NCBI GenBank assembly: GCA_027490915.1
Contig: JAIXXG010000014.1
Span: 1 to 38,071 of the forward strand
Direction of reading: 5' to 3'
DNA length: 38,071 nucleotides
Source: Microbacteriaceae bacterium
Lineage (GTDB): Bacteria > Actinomycetota > Actinomycetes > Actinomycetales > Microbacteriaceae
In this document: positions 24,516 to 32,418 of the stretch, one piece after another
Position numbering within the stretch: position 1 is the stretch's first letter
How the letters are laid out: every line of letters starts with the position of its first letter
The notes under the pieces: generated by a model
Seen by the model: only the letters and a program-made list of their open reading frames with translations
Databases searched by the model: none
What the model was told of the DNA's origin: nothing
Position numbers and translations under genes: made by a program

Positions 24516-27500
24516 TCAGCGCAGGTCGCTGATGCGGCGAGCGATGTCGCGCGCGTTCTGCAGCCGACGCTCGTAGCGCGCAGCGAGCGCCACGACGATC
24601 ACGCCGGCCAGCCCGAGCCACAGCCACCACTCCACCGCGCGCCCGACCTGTTCGAGCAGGGGCCACGACTGCACGAGCAGGTGGATGAGCAGCGCCGTGC
24701 CGCCGAGCACGAACGGCGCCTGGAGGCGCAGCCACAGGCCCACGGCGAACACGATCGCGGCCACGACCCCGATCGCGACGGCGCGCCACAGCGGTTCGCC
24801 GGCGCCGTCGATCGCGAGCAGCGACGGGGCGAGCAGCAGCACGAGTCCGGGCGCGAGCCACGGCCAGCTGCGCGCGCTCGGAATGCGGGCGAGGCGCAGG
24901 GCCCCGACGGCGATCGCGGCGATCGCGATCGGCGCGCTCACGGTCTCGACCTCGGGGACGGCGCCCGACAGAGCGAGCGCGGCGGCGCTGATGGCGCCCG
25001 ACCCGAGCAGCGCCGCCACGATGCCGTCGCGCAGGCGGTGCTCGGTGCTCGCCGTCGTCGCGGCCGAGCCGGGCGCGTCGTCGCGGGCGGAGCCGCTCTC
25101 GTCGTTGCGGTCGAGCCGACGCGACAGCACCTCGGCGACAACCGCGAGCACGGCCGGCACCCCGACCACGAGCGCGGCGTGCACGAGCGCCGGGCCGGCG
25201 AGGGGGGCGGCGATGCCGCCGACGTCGCCGTTCGCGCGGGTCGCGAGCTCCACGGCGTGCGCGAGAGCACCGACGGCGAGGGCGGCCGCGGCGGCACCCG
25301 CGCCCGCGACCGCGAGGCCGGGCAGGGTGGCGGCGGTGCGGCGGCGCGCGAGCATCCCGCCGATCAGCACGACCGCGCTGATGGCGGCGACGGTCAGGGC
25401 GCCCTGCGTGTCGGGGCCGGTGCTCTGCACGGCCGAGGGCACCAGCGCCACGAGCAGGGCCGCGCCCGCGAGCCCCGCCGTCGACCGTGACGGCGTCGCG
25501 CGACGGCGGCTGACCAGGGCCGCGGCGGTCGCGACGAGCAGCAGGGCTCCGGCGAGGGGGAGCGTGTACGGCTCGACCGCCGTGACATCGTCGGTCGCGA
25601 GACGCGTCCACAGGGCGGCGGTGCCGAGGGTCAGGGCGACCCAGCCCAGGTGCCGGCGCGGCGATCGGGCGCCGACGAGCCCGTCGCGGCTCGTCGCGAC
25701 GACGAGCACGACCACCGCGCCGACCAGCAGTGCCAGCCAGAACCCGTCGGTGACGCCCGCCGTGACGAGCAGGATTGCCGTCACGACGAGCGTCGATGCG
25801 TCGACCGCGCGCCGCCCCGCGCTCGGGCCCGTGAGCACCGACCGCAGGGTGCGCGAGCGGCCCTCGGCGTCAGGGTCGTCGCGACTGCCCGCGCCGGTCG
25901 TCGCGAGCGCCACCGCGGCGACGACCACGAGCGAGCCGAGAGCCACCACGGCGACGAGGTCGGCCGTGGCCTCGGCAAGCACGGCCGCGAACTGAGCTGC
26001 GCGGGCGACGGCGAGGGGCAGCAGGATGCGCGCCACGAGCTGCGCCACCCGGTCACCGCGCACGGCCACGAGCGCGAGAGCCGCGACCGCGAGCCCGAGC
26101 GCGACGACCTCATCGGCGAACGGCGAGCGGGGCACGAGCGCGGCGACCACCGCGGCGACCGCGGCGACCGCCAGCGCCGCCCGACGCTCGAGCACGCTGA
26201 GCCCGCCGAGCTGTGCGGCGGCGGCGATGATCGCGGCGACCGCGATGACCGCGCTGCCGCCGCTGACCGCGAGCGCCGAATCGGTGGGGATGCTCCGCGT
26301 CAGTTCGGCCACGAGCGGGGCCGTCGAGCCGAGCGTCAGGGCGGCCGCTCCGGCAACGGCGATGGTTCGTACGACGGGTCGGCGGCATACCGTGCGGCCG
26401 ACACCGATCGCGACGAGGGCGATCGCGAGCCCCAGGGTGGCGCCGCGCGGCACCGCCCAGCCGATCGCCCAGGCGGCGAGCGCCGCACCGGCGCTGAGCG
26501 GCGCGACGAAGACGAGCAGGGCGCGGCGGGCATCCGCCGAGGCGATCGCGAGGGCCGGGCGCACGGCGAGTGCCCCGCCCACGGCGAGCACGGCGAGCAC
26601 CGTCATGACGAGCCACCAGGCGGGCAGCAGCGGCACGAGCGCCACGAGCACGCCCGCCCCGAGGGCGGTCAGCGCCCGCGCGCGGTGCCGCAGCAGGCCG
26701 AGGCTCGCCCAGTGGGCGGCGATGAGGCCGAGGCTCAGGGCGAGGGCTGCGAGTGCGGCGATCGTCGCCGGTTCGGCCGACGCGACCGGGTCGGTGATCG
26801 CGAGCGGCAGCACCTCCAGCCCCTGGGTCATCGCCTCGAGAAGGGCGCCGATGCCCACGATGCTCGCGAGTCCGCTGCCGAGCGCGGCGAGCGTCGCGGC
26901 GGTGAGGGTGCCGGCCGCGTGGGTCAGGCGTGCTGACGCGCCGAGCAGCCCGCGGCGCCAGGCCTGCTCGAACACGATCGCGACGAGCACCGCCGCGATC
27001 AGGGGCGCGCTGACGATCACGCGATCCTGCCCGAACCGCGCGGCCGCCACCGTCGCCCCGACGATCGCCGCGAGGGCCGAGCCTCCACCGATGACGACCA
27101 GCGTCAGGCGGTCGAACGCTCCGGCCGCGCTCGCGTCGAGCGTGCGCGGCGCGATGAGCGGCAGCAGGGCCGCCGCGGCCAGCAGCACGCCCGCGATCAC
27201 CGGGGCGTAGCGCGAGGTCGGGTCGAGCGGCAGCAGGGCGCCGAGCGCGATGATGCCGGCGACCGCGCCGACCAGGCGGGCGACGATGCGGGCCGCCGTG
27301 CGCGTCACCGCCGTGCCGATCTCCGCCGTGCCGTTGGCGGCCGTGCCGTCGGCGGCCGTGCCGTCGGCGGCCGGGGCGGCGAGCGGCGAGCCCACGCTGA
27401 CGATCAGAGCAGCGAGGGCGCCCGCCATGACGCCGGCCCCCTCCACGCCCGGCAGAACGGTGTCGACGAGGTGCAGCGTCAGCAGCCCCGCTCCGATCGG

Positions 27501-28292
27501 CAGCAGACCAGCACCAGCCACCCCCGGAACACCCAGGCGATTCGTGCGCGCCCACACCGCGGCCATGGCGGCGACGATCAGCAGGGCGGCACCCCAGTAC
27601 AGCTCGGGGTCGCTCGCCCCGAGACCCTCGGGATCGTTGAGCCGCAGGGCCCACGCGTCGAGAGCGAGCATGACGGTGCCGAGCGCCGCCACCCCCTCGC
27701 CCGTCGAGCGCAGGCCGCGGCGCGCGAGCACGCCCGCGGCGATCATGGTCGCGAGCGTGCCGCCGGTGATGATCGCCATGCGCACCGTGCTGCCGTAGGT
27801 GACGAACGCGTACACCAGGCCGAAGACAGCGAAGACAGAGAGCAGGCTGATGCCCACCACGATGAGGGCGATCTGGATGCCCGAGCGCCCCCGCGCCGCG
27901 CCCGAGCCGCTCGCCGCGGGCGCGGGGGGCTGCGCGGCCGCGGGCTCGCTGACCGTCGGCTCGCTCAGCGTCGGCTCGCTCACCGCTGCCGCGGCGGTCG
28001 GAGCTGCGGCGGGCGCCGCGGGTGCGGGTTTCGCGGCGGATGCGGCCGCGGTGTCGCGGCGGATGCGCCCGATGAGGTCGAGGCGGGCATCCAGCGCATC
28101 GGCGACGGCGACCGACGCGGCCGCGAGGTCCGCCGCAGCGGGGTGCCGCAGGTCGAGACCGCAGCTGGTGCACACTACGGCGGTGAGCGGCACGAGGCAG
28201 GCGGGGCAGATGGTAGTCGACCGAAGCTCGGCGGCGGAGCGCGGAAAGAGGGTGCGCCCGGCCCACGCGCGATCAGGGGTGGTGTCGCTCAT
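24516..28292 (-). CDS. Giant multi-pass membrane protein with zinc ribbon (SCO7613 C-terminal type)
   Basis: A 1258-residue protein. Residues about 27-46 form a zinc ribbon (CPACLVPLTAVVCTSCGLDL), followed by a helical stretch with DALDARLDLIGRIRRD, then an Ala/Pro/Ser/Glu linker containing near-repeats of SEPT (EPTLSEPTVSEPAA). From about residue 130 onwards the protein is almost wholly hydrophobic, with about 30 or more membrane helices, several Asp/Ala-rich loops and a basic C-terminal tail (ARYERRLQNARDIARRISDLR). The layout resembles actinobacterial proteins named after the Streptomyces SCO7613 C-terminal domain; the function is unknown. Start: ATG at 28290-28292, with a TACGGT hexamer six bases upstream; the frame continues upstream over the divergent sigma-factor promoter and is not coding there. 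Very high Ala/Val/Leu content makes it easily misread as low-complexity sequence. Confidence 0.87.
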   Translation of the reverse strand: MSDTTPDRAWAGRTLFPRSAAELRSTTICPACLVPLTAVVCTSCGLDLRHPAAADLAAASVAVADALDARLDLIGRIRRDTAAASAAKPAPAAPAAAPTAAAAVSEPTLSEPTVSEPAAAQPPAPAASGSGAARGRSGIQIALIVVGISLLSVFAVFGLVYAFVTYGSTVRMAIITGGTLATMIAAGVLARRGLRSTGEGVAALGTVMLALDAWALRLNDPEGLGASDPELYWGAALLIVAAMAAVWARTNRLGVPGVAGAGLLPIGAGLLTLHLVDTVLPGVEGAGVMAGALAALIVSVGSPLAAPAADGTAADGTAANGTAEIGTAVTRTAARIVARLVGAVAGIIALGALLPLDPTSRYAPVIAGVLLAAAALLPLIAPRTLDASAAGAFDRLTLVVIGGGSALAAIVGATVAAARFGQDRVIVSAPLIAAVLVAIVFEQAWRRGLLGASARLTHAAGTLTAATLAALGSGLASIVGIGALLEAMTQGLEVLPLAITDPVASAEPATIAALAALALSLGLIAAHWASLGLLRHRARALTALGAGVLVALVPLLPAWWLVMTVLAVLAVGGALAVRPALAIASADARRALLVFVAPLSAGAALAAWAIGWAVPRGATLGLAIALVAIGVGRTVCRRPVVRTIAVAGAAALTLGSTAPLVAELTRSIPTDSALAVSGGSAVIAVAAIIAAAAQLGGLSVLERRAALAVAAVAAVVAALVPRSPFADEVVALGLAVAALALVAVRGDRVAQLVARILLPLAVARAAQFAAVLAEATADLVAVVALGSLVVVAAVALATTGAGSRDDPDAEGRSRTLRSVLTGPSAGRRAVDASTLVVTAILLVTAGVTDGFWLALLVGAVVVLVVATSRDGLVGARSPRRHLGWVALTLGTAALWTRLATDDVTAVEPYTLPLAGALLLVATAAALVSRRRATPSRSTAGLAGAALLVALVPSAVQSTGPDTQGALTVAAISAVVLIGGMLARRRTAATLPGLAVAGAGAAAAALAVGALAHAVELATRANGDVGGIAAPLAGPALVHAALVVGVPAVLAVVAEVLSRRLDRNDESGSARDDAPGSAATTASTEHRLRDGIVAALLGSGAISAAALALSGAVPEVETVSAPIAIAAIAVGALRLARIPSARSWPWLAPGLVLLLAPSLLAIDGAGEPLWRAVAIGVVAAIVFAVGLWLRLQAPFVLGGTALLIHLLVQSWPLLEQVGRAVEWWLWLGLAGVIVVALAARYERRLQNARDIARRISDLR

Positions 28293-28298
28293 GCGCAC

Positions 28299-28304
28299 AC
28301 CGTA
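28299..28304 (-). promoter_or_regulatory. Putative -10 hexamer of the giant membrane protein gene
   Basis: The minus strand reads TACGGT, ending six bases before the ATG. It fits the start-adjacent pattern of this window, but the hexamer itself is a weak match. Confidence 0.35.
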
Positions 28305-28362
28305 CCGGCGCGACGAACGACACACCCGAAACGTTGGGGTGACGCTGTGCGATTCGCGACGG

Positions 28363-28368
28363 CAGACT
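28363..28368 (+). promoter_or_regulatory. Putative -10 hexamer of the sigma-factor gene
   Basis: CAGACT lies six bases before the ATG of the sigma factor and is flanked symmetrically by CGAC and GTCG. It resembles the TAGACT hexamers of other genes in the window rather than a typical ECF promoter, so autoregulation by the encoded sigma factor cannot be told from it. Confidence 0.35.
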
Positions 28369-28374
28369 GTCGGC

Positions 28375-28920
28375 ATGCCCGAGCCCGTCGAGCCCTTCGT
28401 CGCCGTGTACGCCGAGCACCTGCCGGCCGTCAGCCGCTACCTCGCCCGCCGTGTCGACCGCGACGACGTCGACGATCTCGCCGCCGACGTCTTCGCCATC
28501 GCGTGGCGCAAGCGCGCCCAGGTCGCGCCGGGGGAGGAGCTGCCCTGGCTCTACCGCATCGCGGCGTACCAGGTGGCCAACCACCGTCGTCGGCTCGCCG
28601 CGCGGGCCTCGGTGCTCGGGCTGCTCGCGGTGCCCGACTCGGCGCCGTCGGCCGAATCGATCGTTACGGCCGACGCCGAGCTCGCGCGCGCCTGGGCGGC
28701 GATCAGCCCGCGCGACCGCGAGGTGCTCGCCCTCGTCGTGATCGACGACCTCGCGGTGGCGCAGGCGGCGGTCGCGCTCGGCATCACGCCGAACGCCGTG
28801 AGCATCCGCCTGCACCGGGCCAAGAAGGCGCTCGCCGCGGCGATCGACGCCGAGACGCGTGCGGCAGAGACACCGAGCCCGGCAACCGGAGATGAAAGAT
28901 CGGCGTCGCCCGCGACATAG
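28375..28920 (+). CDS. ECF-type RNA polymerase sigma factor
   Basis: A 181-residue sigma-70 family factor with only regions 2 and 4. Region 2 (about residues 5-75) contains YLARRVDRDDVDDLAADVFAIAWRK and the aromatic/basic stretch LPWLYRIAAYQVANHRRR. Region 4 (about 105-160) has AWAAISPRDREVLALVVIDDLAVAQAAVALGITPNAVSIRLHRAKKAL, the typical helix-turn-helix for the -35 element. A hydrophilic tail of about 25 residues follows. It directs RNA polymerase to a special set of promoters, presumably in response to an envelope signal. The next gene starts seven bases after the stop and encodes a membrane protein with cytoplasmic N-terminus, the usual arrangement of sigma factor and anti-sigma partner. 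Confidence 0.93.
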   Translation: MPEPVEPFVAVYAEHLPAVSRYLARRVDRDDVDDLAADVFAIAWRKRAQVAPGEELPWLYRIAAYQVANHRRRLAARASVLGLLAVPDSAPSAESIVTADAELARAWAAISPRDREVLALVVIDDLAVAQAAVALGITPNAVSIRLHRAKKALAAAIDAETRAAETPSPATGDERSASPAT

Positions 28921-28927
28921 ACAGGGC

Positions 28928-30400
28928 ATGAACGATCACACCGATGACCTGTCCGACCGCCTCCGGCGCTCCGCGGGCAGCGATGCTCCCGCACTGTCGC
29001 CCGAGCTGGTCGCCGCGGCCCCCGGCCGTCGCGCCCCCCGCCTGATCAACCACGGACGCACGGCGCGTGTCGCCAGCGCATCCCTCGCCGCGGTCGCCGC
29101 GGTGGCCGTCGGCTCTCTCGTCGTGGCCAACCCCTTCGCGCCGCGCGCTCCGCTCTTCGTGGCCGCCGCGGGTGCTCCCGGGGGAGCGGAGTCGGCCGCG
29201 CTCAGCGACGACGCCCGCATCGGCCTGTGGATCGACTACGACTACGTCGCCGGCCCCGGCCTCAGCACCGACACCGGCCGTGGCAGCGTCTACCAGCTGC
29301 AGCGCGTCGGCTCGGCCGAGAGCGTGCTCGCCGACCTCGCTGACCGCTTCGGCGTCGACGGCGAGGCGGGCGAGACCTCATACTTCGACCCGGCCTGGCC
29401 GAGCTACGTCGTCGGCCCGGAGGACGGCTCGGCGCCGTCGATCCAGGTCACCTGGAGCGGCACGGGCAACTGGTGGTACAACAACCCGGCCGCGTACCCC
29501 GAGCCGGTGTGCGAGCTCGTGGCCTACGAGACCGAGAACGGCGTGGAGGAGTTCGAGGAGTGCACGCAGCCAGAGATTCCCGCGGCCGAGTCGCTCGCTC
29601 CGAGCGAGTCCGAGGCCGCTGACCTCGCCGCCGAGCTGTTCTCGTCCCTCGGGCTCGAGGTCGACGCGGACGACGTGCGGGTGATGGCCGACCCGTGGCT
29701 GACGATGGCGACGGTCAACCTCGAGGTCGACGGCATCGCCACGGCGATCGACTACAGCGTCGCGTGGACCCCGCTCGGTGATATCGCGTGGGCCTACGGC
29801 CACTCGATCGAGGTCGTCGAGCGCGGCACCTTCGACACGGTCTCGGCCGTCGACGCCGTCGAGCGGCTGGAGGACTGGCGCTGGTTCGGCGCGGGCGGCC
29901 CCGACTACCAGGGCGGCATGAACATCCTCGCCGCCGAGAGCGGCGTGGCACGGGATGCCGCTGCCGGCTTCGGCGCGCCCGACTCGCCCGTCTCGTCGCC
30001 TGACGCGACGGCGACGGACGAGCCCGGCGGCACCGACGGCGGCACCGACGGGGGGTCGACCGAGCCGAACCCCGGCGAGCCGACCGAGCCCGGCGAGCCG
30101 GGCACCGAGCCCGTCGAGCCGACCGACCCGGTGGAGCCCGTCGACCCGACCGAGCCGATCGTCGAGCCGACCATCGAGCCCGCCCCGCTGCCCGAGCCCG
30201 AGACGGTCACCGTGACGGTCGACGACGCCGAGGCGACGCTGCTGCTGATGTGGGATGCGGACGGCAACGCCTGGCTCGTGCCCGGTTATGCCATGCAGCA
30301 CCCGGACGGTTTCTGGAACACGATCGTGTCGCTCATCGAGGGCGTGATCGAGCTGCCCGCTCCGATCGAGGGCGAGGTCGTGCCCTTCCTCGAGGACTGA
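28928..30400 (+). CDS. Single-pass membrane protein, probable partner of the ECF sigma factor
   Basis: A 490-residue protein. The first 45 residues are charged and probably cytoplasmic (DDLSDRLRRSAGSDAP...). A hydrophobic helix at about 48-70 (VASASLAAVAAVAVGSLVVANPF) follows, and the remaining 420 residues should be outside. The extracellular part has a large domain (about 80-345) with SSLGLEVDADDVRVMADPWLTMATVNLEVDG and several Trp/Tyr-rich strands, a Pro/Glu/Thr/Gly-rich linker (about 360-420) with repeated EPTEPGEP-type units, and a short C-terminal domain (TVTVDDAEATLLLMWDADGNAWLVPGYAMQ). There is no typical zinc-binding anti-sigma motif (HxxxCxxC). The position suggests an anti-sigma factor or a sensor with an unusually large exposed domain; function unproven. 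The ribosome-binding site (CAGGG) is weak, in keeping with coupling to the sigma gene. Confidence 0.85.
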   Translation: MNDHTDDLSDRLRRSAGSDAPALSPELVAAAPGRRAPRLINHGRTARVASASLAAVAAVAVGSLVVANPFAPRAPLFVAAAGAPGGAESAALSDDARIGLWIDYDYVAGPGLSTDTGRGSVYQLQRVGSAESVLADLADRFGVDGEAGETSYFDPAWPSYVVGPEDGSAPSIQVTWSGTGNWWYNNPAAYPEPVCELVAYETENGVEEFEECTQPEIPAAESLAPSESEAADLAAELFSSLGLEVDADDVRVMADPWLTMATVNLEVDGIATAIDYSVAWTPLGDIAWAYGHSIEVVERGTFDTVSAVDAVERLEDWRWFGAGGPDYQGGMNILAAESGVARDAAAGFGAPDSPVSSPDATATDEPGGTDGGTDGGSTEPNPGEPTEPGEPGTEPVEPTDPVEPVDPTEPIVEPTIEPAPLPEPETVTVTVDDAEATLLLMWDADGNAWLVPGYAMQHPDGFWNTIVSLIEGVIELPAPIEGEVVPFLED

Positions 30401-30438
30401 CCGCTCCGGTCGTCCTCCCTCCCGCGCTGCGGTGAGGA

Positions 30439-30472
30439 CGGTGCCCCCGCAGGTTGGGCTGCGGGGGCACCG
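30439..30472 (+). terminator. Terminator hairpin after the sigma-factor operon
   Basis: CGGTGCCCCCGCAG and CTGCGGGGGCACCG pair over 14 bases around a GTTGGG loop, 38 bases after the stop codon. No T-tract follows, as is common in this group. Confidence 0.75.
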
Positions 30473-30488
30473 CTGTGCGCGCGAGCGT

Positions 30489-30597
30489 GGAGCGCGCTGC
30501 GCCGCAGGAGCGGCGGTTCGGCGAGCGAGAGCCGAGGGGCGCGGAGCGCGACGACCGCGCTCGTCGCGCGGAGCGCGCTGCGCCGCAGGGGCGGCGG
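30489..30597. repeat. Two copies of a 28-bp GC-rich direct repeat
   Basis: The 28-base unit beginning GGAGCGCGCTGCGCCGC occurs at 30489-30516 and 30570-30597 with one mismatch (A or G before the final GCGGCGG). The 53 bases between carry shorter related pieces such as GCGGAGCGCG at 30541. No gene is visible here; it fills the space between the terminator and tRNA-Gly and could be a dispersed intergenic repeat. Confidence 0.7.
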
Positions 30598-30618
30598 CGC
30601 AGCCAGGAATAGGCACCG

Positions 30619-30689
30619 AGGGGATGACGGGAATCGAACCCGCACCATCAGTTTGGAAGACTGAGGCTCTACCATTGAGCTACATCCCC
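30619..30689 (-). tRNA. glyT: tRNA-Gly (anticodon TCC)
   Basis: On the minus strand the acceptor arm GGGGATG pairs with CATCCCC, the D arm is TAGCTCAATGGTAGAGC, the anticodon loop CTTCCAA gives anticodon TCC (reads GGA), and the T arm is GCGGGTTCGATTCCCGT. The discriminator is U. The length of 71 bases is normal for this tRNA. CCA is not encoded (TCG follows). Confidence 0.97.
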
Positions 30690-30727
30690 GAGCGGGCAGT
30701 GCCCGCGCGTGAGAGAGCGTACCGCAT

Positions 30728-30757
30728 GCCTCGGCTAGACTTGCCGAGGCCATTTTT
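30728..30757 (+). terminator. Hairpin plus five T, enclosing a TAGACT hexamer
   Basis: GCCTCGGC (30728-30735) and GCCGAGGC (30743-30750) form a perfect 8-bp stem around TAGACTT, followed by CATTTTT. It has the form of an intrinsic terminator on the plus strand, but no plus-strand gene ends just upstream. TAGACT (30736-30741) may instead be the -10 hexamer for tRNA-Pro, about 65 bases upstream of it. The role is undecided. Confidence 0.45.
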
Positions 30758-30805
30758 CGAAGCGACGTCGCGTCGTGACGCTCACGTGGTCCACGGTCAC
30801 GGTTT

Positions 30806-30882
30806 CGGGGCGTAGCTCAGCTTGGTAGAGCGCCCGCTTTGGGAGCGGGAGGCCGCAGGTTCAAATCCTGTCGCCCCGACCA
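30806..30882 (+). tRNA. proT: tRNA-Pro (anticodon TGG)
   Basis: Acceptor CGGGGCG pairs with CGCCCCG; the D arm is TAGCTCAGCTTGGTAGAGC; the anticodon stem CCCGC/GCGGG encloses TTTGGGA, giving anticodon TGG (reads CCA); the T arm is GCAGGTTCAAATCCTGT. The discriminator is A, and CCA is encoded at 30880-30882. Confidence 0.97.
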
Positions 30883-30945
30883 GCAGCGCACCGCCCGGCC
30901 GAGCCCCGTCGCACGGCAACCCGCACACGATTCAGGAGAACCCCC

Positions 30946-32304
30946 TTGGTCCAGTCCACGGTCGAGAAGCTCAGCCCCACGCGCGTCAAGATCGCCATCA
31001 CGGTGACGCCCGATGAGCTCAAGCCGAGCATCCAGCACGCCTACAAGCACATCGCCGAAAGCGTGAACATCCCGGGCTTCCGCAAGGGCAAGGTGCCGCC
31101 GCCCATCATCGACCAGCGCGTCGGCCGCGCCGAGGTGCTCAACCACGCGGTGAGCGAGGGGCTCGACAAGTTCTACCGCGAGGCCGTCGCCGAGCAGAAC
31201 CTGCGCACGCTCGGCCGCCCCGCCGCCGACATCACCGAGTGGCCCAGCGAGAAAGACTTCTCGGGCGATCTGCTGGTGACGATCGAGGTGGATGTCCGCC
31301 CCGAGTTCGAGCTGCCGAAGTACGACGGCCTGAAGATCGAGGTCGACGCTGTCGACGTCACCCCCGATGAGGTCGAGGCCGAGCTCGAGAACCTGCGCAG
31401 CCGTTTCGGCACGCTCGTGACGGTCGACCGTCCCGCGTCGAAGGGCGACTTCGTGCAGCTCGACCTCGTCGCCACGGTCGGCGGCACCACGGTCGACACG
31501 GCCAGCTCGATCTCGTACGAGGTCGGCTCGGGCGAGCTCATCGAGGGCATCGACGACGCCGTCGAGACCCTGACGGCCGGCGAGAAGACCACGTTCGAGT
31601 CGAAGCTGCTCGGTGGCGACCACGAGGGCGAGATGGCCCAGATCGAGGTCACCGTGCTCTCGGTGAAAGAGCGCGAGCTGCCCGAGGCCGACGACGACTT
31701 CGCACAGATCGCCAGCCAGTTCGACACCATCGGCGAGCTGCGCGCCGACCTGCGCGAGCAGCTGCTGAAGCAGAAGTCGTTCGGGCAGGGCGCGCAGGCG
31801 CGCGAGAAGCTGCTCGAGGCGCTGCTCGCGAAGGTCGAGCTGCCGGTTCCCGAGGCGCTCGTCGAGGCCGAGGTGCACCGCCACCTCGAGAACGAGAACC
31901 GCCTCGACGACGACACCCACCGCGCCGAGGTCACCGAGTCGACCACGACGACCTTCCGCAACCAGATCTTCCTCGACGCGCTCGCCGAGAAGGAGGAGGT
32001 CAAGGTCAGCCAGCAGGAGCTCACCCAGTACCTCATCCAGGGCGCCGCGCAGTACGGCATGGAGCCGGGCGAGTTCATCAAGATCCTCGACCAGAACGGG
32101 CAGATTCCGGGCATGGTCGGCGAGGTCGCCCGCTCGAAGGGCCTGTCGGTCGCCCTGAGCAAGGCGAAGGTCGTCGACACCAACGGCAAGCCCGTCGACC
32201 TGTCGGCGTTCACCGCTGCCGCTGTGGCTCCGGTCACCGACGCGGTGCTGGCCGATGACCACGCCGGTCACGACCACGACGACCACGAGGGTCACGACCA
32301 CTAG
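30946..32304 (+). CDS. tig: Trigger factor (ribosome-associated chaperone and prolyl isomerase)
   Basis: A 452-residue trigger factor. The ribosome-binding domain (1-115) holds the signature [21 protein letters not shown], in which GFRKGK contacts ribosomal protein L23. The FKBP-type PPIase domain (about 155-245) follows with [15 protein letters not shown] and [13 protein letters not shown], then the helical substrate-binding domain. The end is a His/Asp-rich tail ([16 protein letters not shown]). It protects nascent chains from misfolding as they leave the ribosome. The start is an unusual TTG at 30946-30948, chosen because AGGAG lies at 30934-30938 with a seven-base spacing and because the conserved [15 protein letters not shown] begins there. 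In many bacteria tig is followed by clpP and clpX; here other genes are inserted. Confidence 0.96.
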   Translation: MVQSTVEKLSPTRVKIAITVTPDELKPSIQHAYKHIAESVNIPGFRKGKVPPPIIDQRVGRAEVLNHAVSEGLDKFYREAVAEQNLRTLGRPAADITEWPSEKDFSGDLLVTIEVDVRPEFELPKYDGLKIEVDAVDVTPDEVEAELENLRSRFGTLVTVDRPASKGDFVQLDLVATVGGTTVDTASSISYEVGSGELIEGIDDAVETLTAGEKTTFESKLLGGDHEGEMAQIEVTVLSVKERELPEADDDFAQIASQFDTIGELRADLREQLLKQKSFGQGAQAREKLLEALLAKVELPVPEALVEAEVHRHLENENRLDDDTHRAEVTESTTTTFRNQIFLDALAEKEEVKVSQQELTQYLIQGAAQYGMEPGEFIKILDQNGQIPGMVGEVARSKGLSVALSKAKVVDTNGKPVDLSAFTAAAVAPVTDAVLADDHAGHDHDDHEGHDH

Positions 32305-32318
32305 GTCTTCTCGTGTCG

Positions 32319-32352
32319 CGAGGGGCTCGGCGCTACGGCGTCGGGCCCCTCG
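32319..32352. terminator. Strong terminator with UNCG tetraloop after tig
   Basis: CGAGGGGC (32319-32326) and GCCCCTCG (32345-32352) form the outer stem; the inner bases continue it with two G-T wobbles to a 15-bp stem closed by the tetraloop C(TACG)G, a UNCG-type loop of high stability. It lies 15 bases after the tig stop codon and before the convergent GNAT gene, so it can serve both. Confidence 0.85.
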
Positions 32353-32362
32353 TCGTTCGGCC

Positions 32363-32418
32363 GGGTCAGACGCGGCGGGTCAAGCGCGCCGGGTCAGACG
32401 CGGCGGGTCAGACGCGGC
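32363..32418. repeat. Four tandem 14-bp units at the GNAT 3' end
   Basis: Units GGGTCAGACGCGGC at 32363, 32391 and 32405 are identical, and the copy at 32377 has diverged (GGGTCAAGCGCGCC). The last unit covers the final codons and stop of the GNAT gene (CGC CGC GTC TGA on the minus strand), so the repeats look like tandem duplications of the gene end, stop codon included, lying in its 3' flank. Confidence 0.85.

Noticed and set aside
24500-28300. Plus-strand reading frames opposite the giant membrane protein
   Set aside because: They are Arg/Ala/Gly-rich mirror frames of a hydrophobic, high-GC gene with no start signals or domain similarity.
30619-30882. tRNA genes as an integration site of a mobile element
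   Set aside because: No integrase, no repeated tRNA 3' end and no excisionase nearby; only the 28-bp repeat pair lies next to the tRNA genes.
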